A stretch of 64,000 nt of DNA from Anthonomus grandis grandis. Its lineage: Eukaryota; Arthropoda; Insecta; Coleoptera; Curculionidae. Within the stretch, counting starts at the first letter, position 1. The number at the start of each line of letters is the position of its first letter. The notes under the pieces were generated by a model. It saw nothing but the letters and a program-made list of their open reading frames with translations, did not search any database and was not told the DNA's origin. The stretch is taken from contig NC_065554.1 in NCBI RefSeq assembly GCF_022605725.1, positions 22,277,100-22,341,099 on the forward strand. The letters are read 5' to 3'. Position numbers and translations under genes: made by a program. Shown in pieces: positions 1 to 12,900 of this stretch.

Positions 1-796
1 ATGATGTTTCGTAAAAAAGTCGGTTGAACGTCTGTATTACCGAAAAAAATCGTATGTAGGTACCGTTGCTTTTTCGTCGGGGATAAAAAGGAAAAATTAA
101 TTTCGCGTGTGCATAAGGCTTTGAACCACGCCGGGCTTTGGTCAGACGTAATTAATCGCTTACACGCAATGTTTTTTCCGGCTGTTGGAAAATATTTAGT
201 GGGGAGTACTGGGGTCGAGATTAAGTCGCCTGGAAAATAAGGAAATATTTTACAACAATTTGTCGGCATAATGGATATTTTGAGTAATGCACCTTTGGAA
301 GTAAATAAGACATTTCCAAGATTTATATGTATTAAAAGAAAAAATATAAGTGAGGTTTTATGTAAATTAATATTAATTTTAGAAGTTTATTGCGGTTATA
401 AATTATTTTTCATAAGTCGTCGAGGGTAAAATTAAAGCATAACTTAAATACATACGATTTCCAATAAGTTATTTTAAATGAAATAAAGTATACATATACC
501 TCATATGAATAAATCTGGAAGGCTCTTTCCACATATAAAAATCTATATACTGCTGCCGTATTTAGGGAGTATAAACAACCTTGAAATCCACAGTGAGAAA
601 CGAAAAACGCATATTTCTTTAACAAAAGTTACAAATTGATCTAAAAGTTTTCTGAAAGAAACATTGAAATCTATAAATATTAATACCACTTCTAATTCTA
701 GCCAAAGTATACATGGATAGATCATACACACTCGGAGTTTAATAATTTTTTGTCGATAAAGTACTCAAAATAACGTCTGCCTCTGAAATCTAAATA
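1..796. other. AT-rich sequence, no gene seen
   Basis: No exon, RNA gene or recognisable element was found. The stretch lies upstream of the first visible exon of the monooxygenase gene and is most likely intron, because that exon begins in the middle of a DOMON domain. The first 240 bases are somewhat richer in GC than the rest. Short frames on the minus strand at 410-731 show no family similarity I recognise. Confidence 0.5.
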
Positions 797-2070
797 TTGG
801 ACATCTTGCAGTCAAATAAAATTTATTTAGATGTTGAAAGTCAATTTAAAATTAAACAAGTATTTCAGTATCAGATAAATAAAATAATTTCTCAAATTCA
901 AAGTAATACTATGGTTTCTGATTCTATTAATATAAGAACAAATAATCTTGTGACTCCTTCTATTACTCCATTTTTAATAAATTATTATATTAAGTTTGCT
1001 ATTTTTACAGAGGCTTGGAAGCAAGCTAAAGTAAGTCCGGCTCCTAAAATTAGCACTGCAACTGCATTGACGTACTATTTAAATTAAGTTTGGTGCAACT
1101 TAATGAATTGTGCTTAATTAGGCAATTGCTTTCAATAACAGAGTTAGAGATTCGTACAAATCACAGTAACATTACAAATCTCCCTCAAGTTTGTGACGAT
1201 ATTTTCAAGGGTCTTGATAAAAGATAGACAACGGTATTGGTGCTGCTAGACTTTAGTGGTCCATTTGATACCTTGAATCACTCCGTTTAATTAATAAGCT
1301 ATTAAACTAAAATATTTTGAACTGCATAAATCTAGCGTTAGAAGCAGCATTATTTATTAGAATGCGTCAACCATGAGAACAAATTCTGCTTGTTCTGAAT
1401 ATTTGAAATTATCACAGGCAATTTTAGAGGATAGTGTTCTTGGAGCATTACTTTTTTCTTAATATAAACATGATTTTAATAAACATCTTCGTATTTGTCA
1501 TTAACACCAGTTTGCTAATGCTACCGAAATTTATACTTCGTTTAATTCAATTGATATCAACAAGCCTGTACAAGCTATAAATTTAGATTTTTCTACTATA
1601 TATAATTTATGTATAGGTCACAAATTCTTTTTAAACTCTGCTTTAGGTACGAGCTGCTAGTAATTGGAGATTTTTTTTTGATTCGATGGAAATACCTATA
1701 GATGGTTCATGTTTGTCTTTTAGTAATTATGAACAAAATGTATAAACTTTGTTAGACACTGACCTTAGATTTGAGATACATTAGTCCCTATATTAACGGA
1801 TTAACTTAAAGTTGGCTAAGCTTGTATAAAAAGTGATAATGTTCGGCAAGCCGGTATACTTACGCAATAAGCTAACATTAAACTTTAGGGTTCATGATAG
1901 AGATACTCGGAACAGTCATACTTTTGCTAGTCCTAAGCACAGATCGATAAAATTTTAAGGCTCTTTTAACTATATTGAGCCAAAAGTATATAATTCATTA
2001 CCACCTACAGTAAAGTCGCAAGAGAACCAATATTTAAGGTAAAAGATTTCAATTAATTTTTAGTATATAT
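797..2070 (+). pseudogene. LINE reverse transcriptase remnant (Jockey/CR1-like), RT to C-terminus
   Basis: Many stops and frameshifts, but the order of motifs is that of a LINE ORF2. The frame at 797-1087 holds the linker before RT, with FTEAWKQAKVSPAPK (about 1005-1050). Next comes a helix with LPQVCDDIFKGLDKR (about 1180-1225) and LVLLDFSGPFDTLNHS (about 1237-1285), which is the first catalytic RT motif with its Asp. A degraded LEDSVLGALLFS follows (about 1425-1460), then HQFANATEIYTSFNS at about 1508-1550. There ANAT stands where the catalytic ADDT should be, so the RT is dead. Near 1980-2030 YIEPKVYNSLPPTVKSQ matches the C-terminal block of such ORF2 proteins. It sits in the gene's upstream intron, same strand. 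Confidence 0.8.
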
Positions 2071-2329
2071 GTATATAATTTCACCTTTACTTACATTCAA
2101 ATGTGCATTCAATTTAGCTTAATTATTAGATGGAGTAACTATCTTAGATCTCATCCTGACTTTGATAAATGTTTATATTTTATTTATTTTAGGGACAAAG
2201 AAAAAGTCAGTAATTATTAATATTATTATACACAATTTTTTACCAAATTTGCATTTAAAACTAAAACAATTTCCTTCATATACATTTAAGTTATGCATAT
2301 ATAATAGCTTCAAAGTACTCCTAAACATA
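2071..2329. other. AT-rich spacer between LINE fragments
   Basis: Probably the 3' untranslated part of the preceding LINE remnant plus unassigned DNA. It contains one copy of a recurring motif CATTTAAGTTATGCAT at 2283-2298 that is seen at several other places in the window. Confidence 0.4.
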
Positions 2330-2920
2330 GCAATTTAAAATTCGACGGATTTTGATATTGTTGCGATATCAAAAACGTGGTTGAATAATTTTTCTTCTCG
2401 GAACTATGCAGAGATGAGAGAGAAGAGAGATGGTGGTGTTGTTTTGGCCGTAAAGCAAACATTATCAATAAATTTAAAGCAGAATCTCAAAATATTACAT
2501 ATCTTGTCGAGATAAGTGGATTATAATTGATTTTCGAGTTCTCTATCTTGTTTATCATTTTACTATATACATTCTCTGATTCAACTCTCAGGTAAATGAA
2601 AGTATTTTTAAATATTTATCTACGTTATATATCCCTGAGTATATATCGCATTAAGTTAATTTTTCTTGTAGACTAAATCAGTTTATTCACTTGTTGGAAC
2701 TTTTTGATAGATAGCAATTAATTGATTCAGAAAAAAACAATTAAATTTAGATCTTATCATTTCATTTGACTTTAGGCTCTGAACAGTAGGAGGTTGCTCT
2801 AATTCTCTAGTTGATAATTAAGCAGCTCATCCTCCTTTACTCATATAATGCCATGTTTATTAAGTTAATAGCAATTTTTATAATTTTGAGAGGTCTGACC
2901 TTAGAATTGTTTTGAGTGAT
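2330..2920 (+). pseudogene. LINE endonuclease-domain remnant
   Basis: A broken copy of the apurinic-type endonuclease that begins LINE ORF2 proteins. The frame near 2345-2470 reads FDIVAISKTWLNN and then KRDGGVVLAVKQTLS, matching the family's Thr-Glu-Thr-Trp-Leu block (Glu here replaced by Lys) and the Asp-Gly-Gly-Val block. Later pieces (about 2520-2860, including SCLSFYY and SNSLVDN) fit the second half of the domain across frameshifts. It lies 3' of an RT remnant, whereas in one element it would be 5', so two separate insertions or a rearrangement are needed. Confidence 0.65.
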
Positions 2921-3700
2921 TTTAGTGCGACTAAAGATGGTAGTAAGGCCCTGGAGCTCTTTTAACAGAAAATTTATTCCTGTCTTGTCTGAAAAAACAA
3001 AGACGTAAAACATAGTGTGTGGAAAAAATTAAAGCAAATTAATTACCTTTAGGTTTTAGTTATTTAACTTATGTAGTGTTATTTTTTTTGTGTCACTCAA
3101 AGAATGCATTTTTTTCCATAAAGTGTTGTAAATAAAATAAATAAACAATACTAATGTCAAAACCTCCTTACTTACAAAAATTATATAAATAATAAATTAT
3201 TTAAAAAATTAAAGAATACTCGTAAATATCTGGTTTGCCTGATTTAAATGAATTAATAAGCGAAATTTACTTTATAAAATAAATTGCAAAATGTGCGAAA
3301 AACATTTCTCAGTAAGCCAGTCACAAAATGTAAAATTATCGACGATTTTAACCTGGCTGTCGGTCAAAAATCCCTTAAAAGTGATTACAGATCGAGCCCC
3401 GATAAGCCAAGAGCTTTTGGCAGGCCCAACCCTTATAAAAGGGATTCCGTGAAGCTTAAAACCATATGTTTCAGCTTTTAAAGTCCTCATTAACTTGTCA
3501 GATTTGGCCTGCTGCTTTTCTAAAGGCTTTGCTTTCGGGGGTAGTTTGAAATGTAAAATACGGCAACGAATTGAGGATTTTCTTCCTTTTTTTGACTTTT
3601 AAACGAGAACCTCGATAGATTTTTATCAAGAAAAAGCTTGTTGATTTAAGCAATATTTTACGAAAAACGTTTACTAATTTTTTTTATTTATTTATTGCAG
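2921..3700 (+). other. Intron sequence before first visible exon
   Basis: AT-rich with no repeat recognised. A somewhat GC-richer patch at 3290-3560 opens frames on both strands but neither resembles a known protein. The last 40 bases are T-rich and end in TTTATTGCAG, a strong splice acceptor. Confidence 0.6.
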
Positions 3701-3985
3701 AACGATACAATGCGAATAGTGTGGGCTTTCCACAAAGACGAGCCGGCAGGTGGCGCGGTTGGCCCGAAGTCTTTGCCACGTCACGAGTTGGCAAACAGAG
3801 GTGCGCAATCGCTCTTTTTGGTGCAACGCGCAGATCAAGATGCGCCCAGTCCCGAAGAGCCGGTGCATGTGTGGGAAATGAGGAATCCCGCTGTTGAGCC
3901 GCCCAGTATCCCTGGGGATACCCTGGTTTGGTGTCGAGTGTTTAAGATTCCATCTATCATTAATAAGAAGCATCATTTGATAAGG
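3701..3985 (+). CDS. olf413/MOXD1-like: Exon: end of DOMON domain and linker
   Basis: Codes for 95 residues from NDTMRIVWAF to NKKHHLIR. NDTMRIVWA is the core strand seen in the DOMON domain of DBH and MOXD1 proteins, and VHVWEMRNPAVEPPSIPGDT is the linker into the catalytic core. DTLVWCRVF carries the first core cysteine (residue 77). The HisHis at the end aligns with the non-ligand His pair before the copper domain, not with the copper ligands. Acceptor TTGCAG at 3695-3700; donor GTAAGT from 3986; phase 0 on both sides. Confidence 0.93.
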
Positions 3986-6900
3986 GTAAGTTGATTAATT
4001 TTTTTAGGGGTGGAGTTTGGAAGGGCACAAGAGAGTTGAAAAGACTGAAATTTCTTGTTATTAAATTTTATATCGAGCATCAAAGTAAAAAGGTGGATAG
4101 TCGTATCCCTTTAAGTTATGCCTAATTTCGGCAGTAGATGATGTCAAGTTTGCTAAAAATAATTTTTAAAAATCACGTTTATCAATCTTATCAATTGGAC
4201 TCAGGCGGTTTCCCCTTACCTTCAATCATTCTCGTCAAATTTAAATGGAAGGCGTGCCTTTTCGACACAAAAAAAATCATAATTTTTCTCTTCTTCGCTT
4301 TCTTCTCGCATATAAATATCTCAACCTTTTCGAGAAAACGTCGCGTATTCAGATACGTTTTTTTTTGCTCTCCCCTGTTGTCAATCTTGGCACGGGAACG
4401 CATACGTAGCGGGACGAAAAATCAATTTGCAAAATCATTTTGCGAATTTAAATGACAAAGAAACGTGAAATTACATGAATTTTGATTTCCGAGGGTGAGA
4501 GCGAGCCTACGGGGTGAAGTTTTCGAAATAACGAAGCGGCTCTCATATCTCCATGCCGGTGTATTTGCATAATTGGTCCAGGCCGAAAACAAAATATACA
4601 AAAACTGATGAACATAAAAATAATTTAATGTGTATCATCATCATCATCATCATTGTTGCGGTCGCTCTTCAGAACAGGGCTCGTTTTTGTGGTAACGGAA
4701 TTGGCCTTCTCTTGTTTTAATTTGGATAAACATTGCACGAGCTTTTTTGCCGCTCGGGACTAAATTAAAACGCTTAATTGATTTTGTGTATTGTGCGTAA
4801 CGGGCATCATTCGAGCGTATTCGTGTTAAAAAATAATATATAAAACATCTGCAACGAGCAACTTTTGAACAAGTTAAAACGTCAGAATCGTCATGAAACT
4901 TTCAAGTTCTGCCGGAAGGACGCTTTTTTCAATTTAAAGTTTTGACGTTCGACTTCTGGCAAAAGATAAGTTCTTAAGTTTTAACTTTGATAAATGGGTT
5001 TTGAAAAAGCGTTAAAGGAAGAAATTTATAAGAGGAGGGCCAATAAAAACGATATTTGATGTCTACCATTATATTTTATTAAAAAAACTTAAATTATTTA
5101 ATATTTGGCTAGGTACCTTTGTAGTAAAAGTAATGTACCGAATAAGTTGTATATAAAACAACTGTATAGACGAGATTTTGCATCTTATAATTAATTAATT
5201 TTCTCAAAAAGCCAATGTTTTTTTTTTTAAGTTTTTGGTAGTTTTAAAAAGATCAAACAACATTTAAGATATAAATCATTTTGTAAAAATTCAAATTTTA
5301 AATACAGAAATAATTATAATAACAAGGATCGTCTCCATTTAAGTTATGCATTAATATAAAAAATTCGTGATTTGTTCCAAAAGTAAATAGCTTGTGAGAT
5401 ACTAAGCTTAAAATACTCAATAGTAGTTGAATAAGTATTTTTCTTCTAATGTCTAGAAAAAAATTAAATTACCTTTATAACCAGAAAAAAGTTTTACTTA
5501 CGTGCATAGATGGAGGATTTCTGAAACTAAATGAATAATATTTACAGATTAGCAGTAAGAGTTTAATGGCGATACTATGAGAGATTTAGACAAGACTTAA
5601 AGAAGATTGAAAGTGAAATATCTAAGTTTCTATGTAAATTACTTGTTTAACCTCAGAAATAGATTAAAATGGTCTTGATCCTCTCAAAAAACAAATACTG
5701 GAAGTCGGAGCAGAATTATACTTTTTTATATTAACTTTAACTATGTGGACAATGAAATTTCTAGTTTTATATAAGTTTCCTCAAGAAGAAATCTTTGGGA
5801 TACTAGCGATATCCCAAGTATATGTTATGAGTTACATATTTCTTGAGAGGTAATAAAAAAAACTAATTAAAAGAAAAATAATCCCAAGAATAAAAAAATG
5901 TCACAGGATATGTCCTCGACTTAATTTAACCGATTTTTTAGAACTTAGGATGCTTGAGATCTCAATGGTCACTTTTAAATTTGGTAACAAACCTTCAACA
6001 AATTCTTGACTACAGTTTTCTTATAAGCAACTATAGACCAGACCACAGACCTGTATATGGATAAAATTAAATTTAGCTTTAAACAGATTAAACTATATTT
6101 AAGATACAATTCAAAATTTGAAGACAAAGATTATTTTGATTATGAAAATGTATAACAAAATTGGATAGGATAAAAATTTTAAAAATTTTTTTAATACAAA
6201 TACCTTGAGATGCTTGGAGGAGCAAATGTGCATAATAAGTTGCAAATAGTCGGAATTTTTAATTTTTTTAAAAATATTTATCAAATTAAGTTTTCTCAAT
6301 AGTCCATTATTCTTTTGCAGTTTTTGATTCAACCTTCAAGAGCTATAATTTCAAATAAGCTTGTAAAAAAGTCAAATTTAATAACAGAAATAATTTTCAC
6401 AAATTCAGAATCGTATCCACTAAATGCATAACTTAAGCATTTATATAAAAAATTCATGATTTTTTCCAAAAGTGAATAGTTTAGGCAGTCCAAATTGTTG
6501 TCTTTTTTTGCTCTTTGGGTAGGAATTTGAATTATTGAGAAATGCCTTAAACGACAATAATGTTAAAAATATTTGAATAAATAGTCAATAATAGTGGCTT
6601 CGTTATTGGATTTTTTCTGATTAACTTTTGTAAATAAATTAAATGATCTTGAAGTAACTTTTTTGACTTATTTGAAACGATTTAAAATTTAGGATACAGC
6701 GTTTAGCAGTAGGAGTTTTATGGTGACATTGCACGAGATTTAGACTTAGAAGGTCAAGAATGAAATCTTTTAAGATCTTTATTAATTACTTGCTAAGTAT
6801 TTAGTGCGAAAATCTTCCAGGAACCGATCAAAATGTTGTTTATTTTCTCGAAATAAAAATACTTTTTAATTATATCTAAGATCCCCTAAACAATTTTTTT

Positions 6901-9900
6901 GCGATATTAGAGCTAACGCGATTACGAATATGTTAGGGATTCCAAGTTTGGTGAGAAATAAGAAAAATAGATGTTGGGTGCTGAATGACGAAATGTCGTA
7001 ACATCAATTAGATCATGTAAAGCTTATATAGCTATTTATTTATATTAATTTTCAGTTTAGGGTATCTGAGATCCTCCCCATGGTGACTTTCGAATTTAAA
7101 ATACCTTAAAAAAAAAGTTTTCTCATAATTTGCTCTTCTTTAAGGACTATCCTGAATATAGATAATTATTAAACTTACGCCTATGAAGTTCAACCATAAT
7201 CAAGATACAAATGAAAGCTTAAGAAATTAAATTTGAAATACGCAGATTATTCCAATAAAAAGGCTCGTGGTCACTTTAATTAGAAAAATGCATAACTAAA
7301 CTGGTTACGATTAAAATTTTAATAAATTTACTCAAAGGCGAATATTTTGACAAAGTAGTTGATATATTGATGATATGTTGATACCATGATAATTTTGACG
7401 TTCTGAAAAATTTATATACGGATCTTAATTTCTTAAAAAAGATTTCTCTAATTACTTAGAAGTATTTTGAGACTGAAAGATTTAGAATCCATAGCATCGT
7501 AATTTGGGATTATAGGATAAACAGTAGAAGCGCCATGATTACTTTAAAAGTCAAAAAAAAACAACCCTAATTATTTAATAAAAGTAAGTCATTTAAGGTC
7601 ATAGGAGTAGTAGTATAAGTTCGATGGTGCCTGATATCCAACTTTAAAAAATTAATATTAGGCTCTCAGAAACAGATCAAAACCAATTAATTTTTCTCAA
7701 AATATTTTGTTAGTAAAAATAATAAAGATTAAAAAAATATATATAATGGCTATTTAATCTAAAATCGTTCTCGTAAATCCCGAAAAGGTCAAGTAAGTTA
7801 AATAAGTGTCACCAAAGAAGCAATTACCAATTAAGATAATTTAAATTGATACTGCGAAACGCAGAAATTAATGGCAATTTACCAAGCAACGAGAGTCATC
7901 GACTCCGATAAACAATTGCACAAAGCACAATATTAACATACGCTGTGATGCAAATGATAAATAATTATAGTAATTCGAAATGCGTTTTTTATAACATACA
8001 CAAAGGTTTGTTGCATTGTATGGTTCATTAAAAGAAACCCAAATAAAACTTTACAATAGAACGAAAACAAATAACGGTAAAGGAAAATTGGTAGCCCGTA
8101 TGTTATGCATTTCAAATCGACTTTCAAAACTTGTTTACACCCGCCATTCTTCTCGCCTAACCAATTTAAAGTTTCAAGTTGCGACAAGTTCAATTTTTCA
8201 CCTTCTACTACGATCGCCTCGTTAAATTTTACTTTTTGCATGCTTCCCACCGGCAAACCGTCATATTTCGACAAAACAGCAGCTTGAAACTCTTTGAGAT
8301 ACATCGTTCATTCGACATACGAGCCTTATAAATTTTTAGTATCAAAGTCACTCTAAAAGCGAGAGAAAAAAAAATGAAAATTCAACGAGCTCCCGATAAA
8401 AATATAAGTAGAAAAGAGTCGTGTCGGAGTGGCGAGCCATACAAACAGCGAGCACAACACAATTTCGCAGCGAATTCAATCAATGCATTGTCCTCTCGAA
8501 AAGTCTAAAAGGGTCGTCACACACATTCGAGGTGCAGAAAGAGTCGTTCGAACGATCGAAATCTCCCTCGAGGGCCCTATGTACGACGGAGGTAAAAGAC
8601 ATAAAACTTTTCTCTGGAATGAAAAAGAATAAGATCGATCCGTGAACGTTTTATTGTGTTATTGTTAATAATTTATGGTATCTTAATAGTGATATAATGA
8701 ATAAACGAGCCATAGAAAGTCATATAAACAGTTAATAAAATATTAGGACAATTGAATTGTCTCCATTTAAGTTATGCATAATTAAACTATAATTCAGGTT
8801 TTAATAAAGCATACATTTTCTAATATGCCAGACCTCAAATTTATTACAACTATTATGATAATAACAACTAATATCCAGTTTTTTGTTTGCAGTACGAACC
8901 TCTTCAAAGCGTCTCAGGAACAAACGGGCTTCAACACGTAGTCCTCTACGAATGCCAAGACAATCCCACAATAAAGGAGATGGCCGACACTCCAGGCAAA
9001 CAATGCCACGATGGACACACCCAACCTTTCATGTGCAATACAGTCGTGGCTAGTTGGGCTAAAGGCTCTGAAGGTTTCAGCTTCCCTCCTGAAGCCGGAT
9101 ACCCTCTGGAAGCGACCAACAAGTACTATCTCATGGCCACACACTATACTGTTCCTATGGATAGTAACGTGGGCTCCATAGATGGCTCTGGACTAAGACT
9201 CTTCTACACACCACAATTACGTAGACATGACGCAGGAGTGATTTCTATCGGGATGGACCCCAACTGGCGCCACATAATCCCCCCGGGACAAAACCGCGTG
9301 ATTTCTTCGGGACATTGCGTGGCCGAGTGTACTCGCCAAGCGTTCTCGCATTCCGGTATTAACATGTTCGCGGTGGTGATGAAAACTCATAAAATCGGCA
9401 AACAGGTGTCTCTTAAGCATATTAGGGGTAACGCCGAGCTCCCTCCGATCGCGAGTGACGATAACGTCGATTCGGATTATCAGGAGTACAGGAAACTCGG
9501 GGTGCCAGTGAAAATTTTACCTGGAGATCATTTAATTACCGAGTGCACCTATAACAGTTCCGGTAGGAGTGCTATTACGCTAGGAGGGTTGACTAGTCGG
9601 GAGGAGACGTGCTTGGTTATGGGCCTGTACTATCCGAAGCAAACCAAGTTGGCCTCATGTCACAGCTTACCGAGTTTACCCACTGTGTTGCACTCGTTAG
9701 GAATCCAAGAACTTAGTCCGTAAGTAGCTTTTTAGGTGTTTTGGCGCCCAACCTAATATATAAAATTAATTATTAGAATTTATTATTTTTCAAACTCGAA
9801 TAGTTTAAGTAGAAAAAGTGAGTAAGTGTTCAAAGTCCTATGGTTGGGACCTTTGGTATGACCCTCAAATTACAAGACAGTTTTACCACTAACCAAAACT

Positions 9901-12900
9901 CTTTATTTTACTCTCTGCACGTGTTTCGCTAACATCTTCGAGAGAATATTAGGTCTGATTTTGCAGTTTTTATTCTTTACTCTCTGATTCTAGAACACAC
10001 GTTAAAGGATCTGCTTCTTACGTTAAACTGCACGCCTTGATAACAGTCTCTACACGAATAGGAATTTAAGCATTCTGTAACTGAACTCGGCTGCTTTATT
10101 ATAGACTAAGTATATGTTCTAAAAACATAAGTGTAAACTTGCCCTGTTAAAAAACACAAGTGCTAAGCTCGTTCAGTTAAAGTAGAGTGAACTTAAAACT
10201 GTTTCTTAACTTCCGATGAAAACAACGAAGAAACTACGTCTACTACTTCCTTATTTTTAGATATATCAGATGCTTGAGCCAAAGTATGGGTTACCTCATT
10301 AGCAGCTTTGTTAAATACTTAAAAGGATAATGTAGTAAAAGTGGACTTAAGACCATGTAGTATTAAACTATTTAAAAGTGTTGGGCAACGGGCTCGGTTT
10401 CTGTCACCCTTATTATTATTGGTTGTTAATAATCATGATAAGACTCTTTTTTGTCAAAATAGTTTCTTTGCATTATTGCATTAATATACATTTTCTTTCG
10501 CAAAATCAATGCTTTCTCTAGTTAATATTGATTTATTTAGAGTCCTGAGGAATACAAAAGGTACCCTTAAAAATTGCTAACTCGTCTGAAATAAAATTGA
10601 ATGAAATTTTGGGAACAAAATTGTGAAATATCTACTTTTAATAGATAATAGAAAACTCGAAATAATACAATATCTTACCTCGTCAAAAATCTTCTTTATA
10701 CCGGTATAAATCATATGACCTGAGATGACTTATTCTTATATTTTCTTTCTGGTATACTTTGAATGGTGTATTTAAAACAATTAATATGAGTATCTTTATT
10801 ATTTGAGTGAAATTAGCATGAGCTACATTAATATAGTTAATATTATAATATATAATGAATTATCACTATTTAATTACCTAAATACTTTAACGCAATAAAT
10901 TTATGTAGTAAGGAGGAAAATAAACTCAAATTTAAGGTCTCACAACAGTAGCGCATCAGACCTAAAATTAGGATTAAAACGTGCAGCTATGGTTAGACAA
11001 TAATACGCAAAAAAATACACACCTGTTTTTGAGTACAGTATCAGAATATAGTGTATCGTTAATAACTAAAATATAAATCTCTAAACACCAAATATTATTA
11101 CAATCCAGTACATGACTTACATATGTCTTTATAAAAATAAAAACAAATACAAACATGAAAAACAAAAAAGTAAAAAAGTTTCTAAAATTGAACGGGGATC
11201 GAACCCAGGATTTTTTGGATTTGTACCTCACTAACCTTATTGCTAAATTGATCTGTAAGACAACATTCGGTTGTTATATATTTTATGGGAAGTGGTATAA
11301 ATGAAATATGAACTTTAGAAAAAAAAGTCAATTTTTTTGAAAATGAGATTAGATTTAAAAATGAAGACGTCATTGACATTATTTAAGATTCGACTTCTCT
11401 TAGCCTTTGTTCTCTCTAGCTTTTCTACAAGATTCAGTTAGATACACAATGTAGTCATCATCTCACGTTTATCTGTAGTATGTTATCATAAGTGCTCTTT
11501 AATGTATATTATTGTACTTAAAAAAAGCTATTTTTTTGTGAATTAGTGTCTAACCATAGCTGCGTCTTAATCTTTGTTTTACGTCTTATGGTCCAGTAAG
11601 CCAAAACGTAAGCCAACTTAACTAATAGACGCTACATTTGTAAGAGTTTGATTTTGATTTTATTTTTCTCCTTGCCTACATATTATTAAAGTCTCCTTGA
11701 AAATAATGGATGAATTTTTTCAATAAATTTAAACTAAATAATAAATAAAATAGTAAATAAAATACAAAATAAGTGAAACATAAACGTAAGGAAATATTGA
11801 AAATTCTCGTACTTAATCTGAGGTTGCGTGCTTAAATATGGGATTGTCTGGTACCTAGTTATTATAAATCAAAACTTTCAAATCTGAATTAGAGGAATTT
11901 ATATGACACTAATTAACAAAGCTTTACACGATATAGCCTGACATACGCCCTATTGAAATTTTTGGCAGTAGCTTACTCCAATCAAACCCTTCGAGCATTA
12001 AACTGTAAAATGTAATCTGGGCAAAGCCAAACAACAACGCACGTAGCGCTCCGATATTGAAATTCGCCGGAAGGCGTGTATTTAATACGTCGCCGTTCGA
12101 AAAGGAAGTGACTTCACATTAATGAGGGTCAAAATAACGGGACTTAGCGTACTAACAGGGCTAAGACCCTTTGGAAATTTCCTCGAAAATAGAGTCGAGC
12201 CGATAAGCCTCGAAGCCTTCCTTCTGCTGTCACGGCAGCAGTCGAGGTAACGACTATACGATATTAAACTATCCAAAGGGCACGTTTCTAGGTCCTCTCC
12301 CTGCTGTTGCTACTCGCGGATAATTCAACTCTTTGACGTTCTGTGGCCTAAATGGTATTTTAAGGGACGAAAGTTGAGGATTTTGTTGAGTAAATTATTA
12401 TAAATATAAATCATGGAAATTACGGTCGTTTTTGGTGACAGTATTGTGGTTACCGTAGGACAGTATAAAGGAGATACGGCGGCTAAAGGATAATAAAGTT
12501 AATATATGAACCTTTCCTTAGGCTAGAGGCTTAAAGATTAAATCCATATTTCTCATTTTATGATTTTGTTTTTAGTACTTCCTTCTATATTTTTCTTAAA
12601 TAAAAAGTAGTTTTAATAGCAATGCCTGATTTTCAAACTAACCGCTTCCTTCAAAGTCCAGATTCAAAAAAATCAGAAGAAACGAGTTTATAAAGGAAAT
12701 AGCGTTGTATCTAAAAAAAATCTTTCTACAAAAACAATTTCAGGAAAAAAATTCCAAATAATCTGTTTTTAAAACTATTGAAGTCTGATCTTCAAAGTGA
12801 CCACTCCGTTCAATTTTCAAAATGTAAGAAACTGAAAGCAGCAGTCCCATTAACTAAAAAGAAAGATATTCAAAAGATCATTCTCTAAATTTAACTCTTA

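Noticed and set aside
3284..3490. Overlapping open frames on both strands before the first exon
   Set aside because: Neither resembles a known protein, they mirror each other, and they lie in an intron; a GC-richer patch explains them.
3971..3985. HisHis in KKHHLIR as the copper-H ligand pair
   Set aside because: It aligns with the non-ligand RHHIIMYEP segment of DBH; the ligand pair is further on, at QHVVLYEC.
8421..8645. Two overlapping + strand frames just before the second exon
   Set aside because: No family similarity, no good splice sites in frame, and two phases are open at once, which points to a non-coding GC-richer patch.
8914..9420. Minus-strand frames inside the catalytic-core exon
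   Set aside because: They are the reverse shadow of a clearly conserved + strand exon.
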